From assembly GCA_030539175.1 (NCBI GenBank), contig JAUNSN010000001.1, forward strand, positions 23,470 to 62,685: a stretch of DNA of 39,216 bases. The letters are read 5' to 3'. The notes beneath the pieces are model-generated. The model saw only the letters and a list, made by a program, of their open reading frames with translations. It made no database searches and was not told the DNA's origin. How positions within the stretch are numbered: position 1 is the stretch's first letter; every line of letters begins with the position of its first letter. Source of the DNA: a bacterium (GTDB lineage: Bacteria > Bacillota_I > Bacilli_A > RF39 > UBA660). Of the stretch, positions 32,410 through 39,216 are shown piece by piece. The translations under genes and the position numbers were made by a program.

Positions 32410-35376
32410 TTATGAACAACCAATTAAAGTATTATTTGACAACCCACAACCTAATGAGTATAATGGATCAGTTCTCACGATGGATGTAAACCTTTCAATA
32501 GCTATTCCATTTTTTTCGTTTAAAAAGGTACTTAGAAATCCATTATTATCCATGTCAAATGTTAAATAATTATTGTTTTTATTACGATTATATGCCAAGA
32601 CTTTACTTGCATCTGTAATTTTTACACTGTATTCTAATTTTTTTAGCTTTGATTCGTACGTATTAGCAATTCTATTTTGATTGGATGTATCTTCCCACCA
32701 ATCAGACCAATTAGTTGGTGCGGATGAAAATTGATCGTTATTAAATGTTGAGGTAATGTCTGTTGTTATAGGGGCATATTCAAAGTTGTAATCTATTATT
32801 TTTTCTTCTTTTTCCTCATAAAACTTTTGTTCTACATTAACTGAGCAACTATAGTTAACATTCCATATTCTTGTAGAGTTCCAACTAATTTCATTACTAG
32901 AATTTGAGTGGGATGCTGACAAATTTTTTAGTTCCGCCTTAACCTCAAATGTATCTTTTGTCCATGTAAGTGGAGTATATATTTTAGCCCCGCCAGAAAA
33001 ATATTGTTTTGTATTTTGAACAATATAAGAAATATTGGAAGTGGTCCTGTCAATATATGATTGCGGCAAAGTATAAACGTATTTAAAATTCAATTGATTT
33101 TCATCACCTGGAAGCCATAAGTTTTGATTTGTAATCCCATCTTTTTTGTAACCGATTTTTTCTGTTGAAGTTGGTTCCAACTTCCAACTTGCATCATCAT
33201 TGTATTTATTAGTATCTGTGCCGCTATTAACATCGACTGTTATTACATTAGCTTTACTATTATTGATTTTTTCTATTGCTGTATCCGTTGTTGCTTCAAT
33301 GCATCTTGATATTGCCTCAGGATTGCCTGTTATAGAATTATTGTTATTTGAATCACAATTGTTTGGCGCCAATGTATAGTCATAACCAGTACATTTATAA
33401 CATGTGTATGGTTGCCATATCCTGAATGTGGTTGTATATTCGTATTCAGGTTTAGTCGCTATGGTCGTTGTGCTAGTTGTAATACCTGTTTGATTTGAAT
33501 TTGGACACTCATATCTATAATAAGTTGTAGTTTTAGTTCCGCACGAAATTGAACTTGTGGTACTACGAAATTCGGTACAATTGCATGTATTGCAAATTGG
33601 GGCATTAATTTCTTTATTAGCAGATATATCGGTGCAACCCTTGAATCTTTTTCCATAACTTACATATTCGGCATATCCTGTTTTAGTCTCATTCCTTATA
33701 GTTTGTGTCCTAAAAGTAGTTTCACTATTAATCCTATTTTCAGCTATAGATTTGTTGTACGTCGTTCCTGAAGTTACAACTTCTTTTATAGATTCTACTT
33801 CTAAACAAACATGATCTTGTGATTTATAACTCCTTTGTGCCGCTGGACAAGATGGCATTGCTTCAGAATTAAATGTATATGAAGTTTTATAATCATAATC
33901 AAAACCAAACTCAAATCCTGTTCCGGCAGTTATCGTAGTTAATTCTGATATGTCGCTTTCTGTTTCACTTTTTTGTGTGTTTATATTTTTTTGATATAAG
34001 GAGTGAAAATTTACTTTGCCACTTTCATACCTAGTAATATTACATTTTTGTTTTATGGAATCAGTGGAACACACTACATTTGTGTTTGAAACTTTGCCAG
34101 TGCCACTGCTATTGTATGGCCGGTATTGATTTTTAACGTTTGTTGCAGTTATATTCCCGCTTGCATCCATTTTATTAAATTTAAGTTTATTAGTTATCTC
34201 TACCTCATCGTTGTAAAAGGCACAAAAATCTGTCGATGAACATGATACATCTTTAGTTGTTGAATTATTATCAGTTGAAGCATCATTAGGACAGTCTTTA
34301 AGTCCAGGTGGTATGTATATACTAGTCGATCCCTCTTCAGGTATTGTTTGAAAATATGAGCCATAAGCATAAGCACATCCGTATTCAGAGCCGTTGCATT
34401 GATTTAACGTTATTCCTGTTGGCTTTTCGTATGGTTCAACGTACATTCTACCACCAGAGCAAGCTTTAGTTATTTCACCACTATAACAGTAATAAGCTGT
34501 ACTTTGACAAAATCGGAGGTCTCCAGTGCCATTGCCACACGTTGTAGTGGAGACACTAGCATTCAGAGCTAAGTTTGTGGTTTTATATGCTAATAAGTAT
34601 GCGGCAGGAGACGTTGTTGTAGCCTCAACTTTCTTTCCTTCTGCCATATAATAATATATACTATTTTCTGATCTGCTATATTGCCAACTCAACCCTAACT
34701 GTAGCCGTAGTAATACGTTACTATTCAAATACCTTAAATGAGCATTACTTGCTGTCATTTTAACTTTATCTTTTAAACCATTTACGGTTATTCCCGATGA
34801 TATTTTATTATTGATACTATAAACTCCTATATCAGCTTCTTTAAATCCACCTATATCTGCGCCTGCCTCCCCTTCTGCGCGACTTGTTGTGTAAGCTTTA
34901 GTTTCTCCTTTTAAATCGTCATAGTCATCGCCTTGTGAATTACAACCTTGATATGTTCCTGTTCGATTGTCGTTTATTCTTATCTTAAATTCAATGTCTT
35001 TTCCTTGGTATTTAGTCGCATCTATAGTTGCTTTAAAACCAACATCATAGTAAATGTATGCTTCTCCGTTTTCTTTTTCTAACATCTTGTCAAAAAAATT
35101 TCGTTTGTCAACTCCCCCATTATACCCTTGATTAATGGCGTTTACATAGTCAAGCTCTATATCATTTTCAACTACTATTATTTGAATTTGAGGACTGCAA
35201 TTATCATATTTATGGATAAAAGCCCATCCTTCAAATACTATATTATTTCCCTCCATTGACAATTCTTCTATCTCGTATATTAAGTCTCCTGCACCTGCAT
35301 TTACCTGTTTTGGTAATATAACCATAAGTGTAAGTAAGGTTAGTAGGCTTACAAGATATATGTTTTTTTTATTCAT
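32410..35376 (-). CDS. Large secreted cysteine-rich protein, copy 2 of a duplicated module
   Basis: 988 residues. Signal peptide of about 27 residues (cleavage after VNA), no C-terminal membrane segment and no LPXTG. Mature part has 28 cysteines and many Asn, Thr and Ser. It shares blocks with the 789-residue protein encoded upstream: GDLIYEIE...VFEGWAFIHKYDNCSP near the N-terminus, IYYDVGFKA, IGVYS...GLKD, GTGFEF, then YxLPxxxIxRxT, PLTW, FYEE, DYNFEYAPITTD and TSTFNND, ending in LGCG...GCS. The middle (about 230-640) is different. Probably a surface or pilus-associated adhesin; function unknown. Its ribosome binding site GGAGG lies inside the Arg codons at the end of the preceding gene. Confidence 0.8.
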   Translation of the reverse strand: MNKKNIYLVSLLTLLTLMVILPKQVNAGAGDLIYEIEELSMEGNNIVFEGWAFIHKYDNCSPQIQIIVVENDIELDYVNAINQGYNGGVDKRNFFDKMLEKENGEAYIYYDVGFKATIDATKYQGKDIEFKIRINDNRTGTYQGCNSQGDDYDDLKGETKAYTTSRAEGEAGADIGGFKEADIGVYSINNKISSGITVNGLKDKVKMTASNAHLRYLNSNVLLRLQLGLSWQYSRSENSIYYYMAEGKKVEATTTSPAAYLLAYKTTNLALNASVSTTTCGNGTGDLRFCQSTAYYCYSGEITKACSGGRMYVEPYEKPTGITLNQCNGSEYGCAYAYGSYFQTIPEEGSTSIYIPPGLKDCPNDASTDNNSTTKDVSCSSTDFCAFYNDEVEITNKLKFNKMDASGNITATNVKNQYRPYNSSGTGKVSNTNVVCSTDSIKQKCNITRYESGKVNFHSLYQKNINTQKSETESDISELTTITAGTGFEFGFDYDYKTSYTFNSEAMPSCPAAQRSYKSQDHVCLEVESIKEVVTSGTTYNKSIAENRINSETTFRTQTIRNETKTGYAEYVSYGKRFKGCTDISANKEINAPICNTCNCTEFRSTTSSISCGTKTTTYYRYECPNSNQTGITTSTTTIATKPEYEYTTTFRIWQPYTCYKCTGYDYTLAPNNCDSNNNNSITGNPEAISRCIEATTDTAIEKINNSKANVITVDVNSGTDTNKYNDDASWKLEPTSTEKIGYKKDGITNQNLWLPGDENQLNFKYVYTLPQSYIDRTTSNISYIVQNTKQYFSGGAKIYTPLTWTKDTFEVKAELKNLSASHSNSSNEISWNSTRIWNVNYSCSVNVEQKFYEEKEEKIIDYNFEYAPITTDITSTFNNDQFSSAPTNWSDWWEDTSNQNRIANTYESKLKKLEYSVKITDASKVLAYNRNKNNNYLTFDMDNNGFLSTFLNEKNGIAIERFTSIVRTDPLYSLGCGLSNNTLIGCS

Positions 35377-36094
35377 ATATGTTGTTCCTCCTACGCCTTT
35401 TTCTATATAGAATTATAAAAATTATTATCATGGATATAATTATTACTAGTGATATTATTACTGCATAATTTTTTTTCAAAAAACTGATTATATTATTTTC
35501 TTTTATATCTAAAATATTGTCTTGTTCTAAATCATCTTGCTTAGTTAAATATTCTTCATATAGTTTATTGTAATACTCTTCTAATTTTAAATTAAACGTT
35601 TCTTCATCAATAGAAAATTGATACCATGGATCACAGTAAATGAATTCTTTCGTTTCTATTCCCTCACACCTTTCATCTAAAGAATATTCATTAAAATTTG
35701 GTATTGATAAATATATTGTTCTTAGTACTTGATGGCAAATGCCCATTCCGTAAATTTTAAATGTGTATTCTCCTTCCGTATAATTATTAAGGATTGTAAC
35801 TCCTTGGTATGTTTCTTCATAACTAATTGTTGTAAAGACTCCTGTCTCTATCATTACTTCCTCTGTAAGACCACTTATATTAACGTTAAAGCCACCATGT
35901 ATAATATTACCATCTTCATCTTCTATATCCCCCACATATTCATACTCTATAGTTATTTGTGAGGCAATATCTTTTAATCTAGCTATTTCATCTGCACTAC
36001 ATTCATATATTATATCTTCTTCTGCATATACTGCATTAGTATTAATTAGAAAACTACTAATTAATACTAATACCAATAATGTTATTTTTTTCAT
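35369..36094 (-). CDS. Membrane-anchored partner protein, copy 2 of a duplicated module
   Basis: 241 residues, ATG after AAAGGAGGTAAT. Signal peptide (cleavage after VYA), an extracellular domain with four cysteines, a charged linker, one C-terminal membrane segment (about 210-230) and the basic tail KRRRRNN on the cytosolic side. The domain shares with the 227-residue protein: ITIEYE, GGFNVNISGLT, ET at the strand end, YTFKI, LSIPNFNEYS, RCEGI and CDPWYQF. I recognise no named family. It overlaps the large secreted gene by eight bases, so the two are made together. Confidence 0.8.
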   Translation of the reverse strand: MKKITLLVLVLISSFLINTNAVYAEEDIIYECSADEIARLKDIASQITIEYEYVGDIEDEDGNIIHGGFNVNISGLTEEVMIETGVFTTISYEETYQGVTILNNYTEGEYTFKIYGMGICHQVLRTIYLSIPNFNEYSLDERCEGIETKEFIYCDPWYQFSIDEETFNLKLEEYYNKLYEEYLTKQDDLEQDNILDIKENNIISFLKKNYAVIISLVIIISMIIIFIILYRKRRRRNNIYE

Positions 36095-36114
36095 TAGATA
36101 TTACCTCCTTTGAT

Positions 36115-38484
36115 TTATGGTTTATTAATTATGTTACTGTCGCATCCTTCAATATCATTATTTTCTGGTCCACAACCAAGTTCAAATTGATTAGCGTTTG
36201 TTCTGGTGACAGCATCGGTAGCATTATTCAACGTTGTACTTGTTCCAGTTTTTTGTATAGTATTGAAACTAGCATAACTGTCATCAGGATGAGTTGATTT
36301 ATTCAATTTGACAATAGTATCTTGTAATGTCGGCGATAGTGTTAATTCATACTCTATATTACTATAAGTATCTTGTATCCTTTGTCTTCTTCCTGCTATA
36401 TTAATATCGCTTATTATGATTTCTCTAGCATCACCCCAATAAGTTTGCCAATTTATTGGTACTCCCGTTTCAGGAAAGGTTGTTACATTAAAGAAGTCAT
36501 TATTAAATGTTGATGTTGGATCCGTTGTTATAGGCGCGTATGCAAAATTATAATCTATTAGTTCTTCACTAGGGGGATCTTCTTCATAAAAATTTTGCTT
36601 TGTACTTACACCGCATGTATAGGTAAAAGATGAGCTATATGTATTGAGGGGGATATCTGTACTAGGATAATGGAGTGTATCTACTGATAAAACGTATTTA
36701 AACTGATTATTACCGATACCGTATTTACTTGTTTTCCAAGTTAGTGGAACAAAGATATTGTTGCCACCGGAAATACCATCATCGACTAACTCAGATACGT
36801 ATGTAACCTTTGCAGTTTGGCGATTAATTTCTGCTAATGGTAAATTATAGTTGCATTCAGTTTTTATTTCTTCTCCTTCTTCGAAACTATTGCTTACCCT
36901 TTTGCATTCCCATTTTGAATTAGGTTGATTAGCTGGTTCAGATGTTTCACTATTTGGGTCGGGGGTAAAAAGGGCTGTATTGGTTGGAGTTATTTCCTTA
37001 TTCTCATATGCTGTTCGCAATGCTTTTTTACATAAATTTTCTGCATCAGCGTCATTTTTACAAACATCGGAGTAAACTTTGTTTCCAGATGAGTCTATTT
37101 CATATGGACACTGTGGTCTCAACTCATTTGAGTTGTACTCTTTCCCATCAATATGAACCGTGTCCACGCCTAATTTACCATACAAATTGTATTTGACTGT
37201 ATTTGTATACTCCACGTCATCACTAGTAAATGTAAATCCCATACCAGAAATAATTGGATTAAGCTCAGTTGAATGTTTGGTATCATCAAATTGAAAGAAA
37301 TAAGTTTCTGTTCTTTGGATTTGACAATGTATATTTTTCACTACATCTTTAGTACTTGTTTCAATAGTGGTTTCATATATTGCATTACCTTCTTCATCTA
37401 CTTTTTCAGTGTCAACTTCTTTAATTTGTTCTTTAGTAACATTCTCTATAGTAACTGGTATTTTTAGCGTTTGGCTACATGTTGTTGTTTTACTTAAAAT
37501 TGATTTTTCTAAGTCACCTGAACATGTTAACTCTGAATTTTCAGTGGCGCACTCTGTTGCTGGTGGACTATATGGTTTTTCTATCTTTATAGGGTCTATT
37601 TCTGTATTAATCCACGACGTTATTATTCCTCCCCATTGGTCTGATTCTGTACATTCCTTGCTTGATGGGTTGCAGGTACTTATAGCCGAGTACCCTCCAG
37701 TAGTGGAAGTAAATCCATCTATGTACGCAAAATATTCCTTGGGTTTATTTTCTGTGGCGGAATAATACTTATTATCAACCAATTTATATCTTGTTTCGTT
37801 TCCCCACCAATAGTAGTCTTTCCTACTGTAGTTAGCACTCTCCTGTACGTGTGAGTGTGTTGCTGTAACGTTAATATAATCTTTCATTCCAGTTACACCA
37901 ATTTCTCTTGCCGATGCCTCAACACTATTACTGTATACTCCTATTGCTTTTGTTTTTGAATCCGAAATTGATTTTCCTGGTTTCCCATCCGCTTCTTCTG
38001 TAGTTTTGACGTATTTACTTTTACCTGTTTTAAATTTGCTAGAACTATCAAGAGTTGAATTACATTGAGATACATCAGTTAAGTTTTCATCCGTTTGGAT
38101 GTTATTACTAATAGTTATCTTAAAACTAATATCACTTTTTTCGTCAAAATCAGATAAATTAAATTTCGCCTTAAACCCTACATTATAATACAGATAGTTT
38201 TCTTTAGCAGCGTCCTCTTTCATCCACGCATAAAAGTTCCTTTGTTTTCTTTCTAAAGCAGCGGTTGCTATATAGTTATCTCCTTCATAAGCTGTTAAGC
38301 TTATTGCTGGCGAACAATTATCGTACTTATGGATGAACGCCCATCCTTCAAATACAAGGTTACCCTCTTCTACTCTTAAACTTTCAATATCATATATTAA
38401 ATCACCTTCGTTAGCCAATACTTTAGTAGTAGGTACAAAACATAAAAGGATAAATAATAATAAAATAATCAATTTCTTCTTCAT
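36115..38484 (-). CDS. Large secreted cysteine-rich protein, copy 1 of a duplicated module
   Basis: 789 residues. Signal peptide (cleavage after VLA), no C-terminal anchor. Mature part has 16 cysteines. N-terminal block GDLIYDIE...LVFEGWAFIHKYDNCSPAI and LYYNVGFKAKF; C-terminal blocks YNLPLAEINRQTAKVTYV, FVPLTW, NFYEE and IDYNFAYAPITTDPTSTFNNDFF, ending LGCGPENNDIEGC. These match the 988-residue paralogue; the central part (about 230-560) is unlike it. The ATG overlaps the stop of the 227-residue gene (ATGA). Likely a surface protein acting with its membrane partner; function unknown. Confidence 0.8.
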   Translation of the reverse strand: MKKKLIILLLFILLCFVPTTKVLANEGDLIYDIESLRVEEGNLVFEGWAFIHKYDNCSPAISLTAYEGDNYIATAALERKQRNFYAWMKEDAAKENYLYYNVGFKAKFNLSDFDEKSDISFKITISNNIQTDENLTDVSQCNSTLDSSSKFKTGKSKYVKTTEEADGKPGKSISDSKTKAIGVYSNSVEASAREIGVTGMKDYINVTATHSHVQESANYSRKDYYWWGNETRYKLVDNKYYSATENKPKEYFAYIDGFTSTTGGYSAISTCNPSSKECTESDQWGGIITSWINTEIDPIKIEKPYSPPATECATENSELTCSGDLEKSILSKTTTCSQTLKIPVTIENVTKEQIKEVDTEKVDEEGNAIYETTIETSTKDVVKNIHCQIQRTETYFFQFDDTKHSTELNPIISGMGFTFTSDDVEYTNTVKYNLYGKLGVDTVHIDGKEYNSNELRPQCPYEIDSSGNKVYSDVCKNDADAENLCKKALRTAYENKEITPTNTALFTPDPNSETSEPANQPNSKWECKRVSNSFEEGEEIKTECNYNLPLAEINRQTAKVTYVSELVDDGISGGNNIFVPLTWKTSKYGIGNNQFKYVLSVDTLHYPSTDIPLNTYSSSFTYTCGVSTKQNFYEEDPPSEELIDYNFAYAPITTDPTSTFNNDFFNVTTFPETGVPINWQTYWGDAREIIISDINIAGRRQRIQDTYSNIEYELTLSPTLQDTIVKLNKSTHPDDSYASFNTIQKTGTSTTLNNATDAVTRTNANQFELGCGPENNDIEGCDSNIINKP

Positions 38485-39164
38485 TTCTTATCACTTTCCT
38501 TTTTATTATTTTTAAAATATACTATTATACCAATAGCAATTATAACTATACCAATAATATAGACATAATAATTTAATATAAAGTCTAGTATACTATTACC
38601 TGCTTCTTCTATTACTAGTGCTGCTCCTTGATTACTAGAATTACTACTATTTTGATATTCAGCTAATCTAGTTGAAAATTGTTCTTCGGAAATAGTAAAT
38701 TGATACCAGGGATCACATAATGTAAATTTAGTTGTATCTATTCCTTCACATCTTACATCTTCTGAATAATAATTATATTTAGGAATTGATAAGGCTAATG
38801 TCTTTATTTCATATATACAGTTACTATCAGATATTACTTTAAATGTATATGAACCTCCTTGAAAGTTAGATTGTGTTACAGTACCTTGATTTTTATCTGT
38901 ATAGCGAAATATTGCAAAAGGACTTGTATTTGTCTCTACATATACATCTGGTGTTAAACCAGATACTATAACATTAAAGTTTCCATTATCTGTTTCATCT
39001 ATTTCTTCTTCATATAAAGGGGCATGTTCGTAGGTTATAGTTACTTGATTAGCAAGATTATTTAATCTTGTTTTTTCTTCTGTTGTACAATAGTTTGCTT
39101 TTACTGGTATAGTTATAAAGAATAATATTGTTGTTAGTAATATATAGTTAATTTTATTTTTCAT
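38481..39164 (-). CDS. Membrane-anchored partner protein, copy 1 of a duplicated module
   Basis: 227 residues, ATG after GAGGAGGTAAAG. Signal peptide (cleavage after VKA), exported domain with four cysteines (in NYC, SNC, RCEGI and LCDPWYQF), a Ser/Asn-rich linker, one C-terminal membrane segment (about 197-216) and a basic tail. Shares with the 241-residue paralogue VTITYE, GNFNVIVSGLT, YTFKV, LSIPKYNYYS, RCEGIDTTKF and CDPWYQF. It is the first gene of the pilus locus in the window. I recognise no family. Confidence 0.8.
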   Translation of the reverse strand: MKNKINYILLTTILFFITIPVKANYCTTEEKTRLNNLANQVTITYEHAPLYEEEIDETDNGNFNVIVSGLTPDVYVETNTSPFAIFRYTDKNQGTVTQSNFQGGSYTFKVISDSNCIYEIKTLALSIPKYNYYSEDVRCEGIDTTKFTLCDPWYQFTISEEQFSTRLAEYQNSSNSSNQGAALVIEEAGNSILDFILNYYVYIIGIVIIAIGIIVYFKNNKKESDKK

Positions 39165-39189
39165 CTTTACCTCCTCTTATTATAAGGTG

Positions 39190-39195
39190 ATTATA
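39190..39195 (-). promoter_or_regulatory. -10 of the pilus locus promoter
   Basis: TATAAT with TGA before it (extended -10), 26 bases before the start codon of the first pilus-locus gene. The -35 would lie at or beyond the window edge. Confidence 0.55.
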
Positions 39196-39216
39196 TCATT
39201 TTTCACAATTATAATA

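Noticed and set aside
37367-37765. 132-residue + strand open frame inside the 789-residue gene
   Set aside because: It is antisense to a gene with signal peptide, conserved blocks and normal start; no ribosome binding site.
32410-39164. Sortase-anchored surface proteins
   Set aside because: None of the four exported proteins has an LPXTG-type motif; two have a C-terminal membrane segment with basic tail only, two have none.
1-39216. CRISPR arrays, tRNA, rRNA genes or insertion sequences
   Set aside because: I saw no regularly spaced repeats, no cloverleaf with the TTCGA loop and no transposase-like protein; an automated search could still find a short RNA gene.

Overview
The window is AT-rich chromosomal DNA from a low-GC Gram-positive bacterium, most likely an uncultured gut-type member of the Bacilli close to the Mollicutes (an RF39/Erysipelotrichia-like lineage). 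Evidence: the Bacilli-type DnaB/DnaI primosome pair, a sigma-K-like factor, a type VII (EssC-like) component, a PASTA kinase with its PP2C phosphatase, and a Tad-like pilus without any outer-membrane secretin. TGA is used as a stop (for example at the dnaB/dnaI ATGA overlap), so the code is the standard one. Taxon is inference. Many promoters have an extended -10 (TGnTATAAT).

Left part (1-4300): an EssC-like membrane protein that stops before its ATPase domains, with a perfect consensus promoter over its stop codon; a ParB-like protein; a 48-residue unknown ORF; then on the + strand a sigma-K-like factor with a hydrophobic pro-like leader, a 42-base perfect palindrome, a DUF1653 protein and ribosomal protein L28. 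Housekeeping part (4300-13400, - strand): rlmN-prpC-prkC-rsgA-rpe, tsaE-tsaB-rimI-tsaD, and a membrane thioredoxin-like protein with truA. Replication part (13565-19000, + strand): dnaB, dnaI, a small membrane protein and dnaE, followed by an unknown 126-residue protein.

Middle part (19570-27090): an RluD-family pseudouridine synthase and an rRNA-methyltransferase-like protein, an orphan transglutaminase-like protein, two tandem GalU paralogues, a pair of 2-hydroxyacyl-CoA dehydratase-related proteins without an activase, and a DUF368 (undecaprenyl phosphate flippase family) membrane protein. A 318-base gap follows with two terminators and a possible small RNA.

Right part (27330-39216, - strand): the most interesting region, a Tad-like pilus locus. 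In transcription order it has two tandem copies of a two-gene module (a membrane-anchored protein with four conserved cysteines, then a large secreted cysteine-rich protein), a DUF5411-like small membrane protein, a CpaB/SAF protein, the CpaF ATPase, TadB and TadC, then after a hairpin and a new strong promoter a Flp-like pilin ending in a four-cysteine module, a probable pilin remnant and a TadE-like minor pilin. The duplicated modules share sequence blocks at both ends and differ in the middle, which suggests pilus-associated adhesins with a membrane partner. No prepilin peptidase or TadZ is in the window. Local GC reaches about 50% inside one secreted gene against about 7% in nearby genes.
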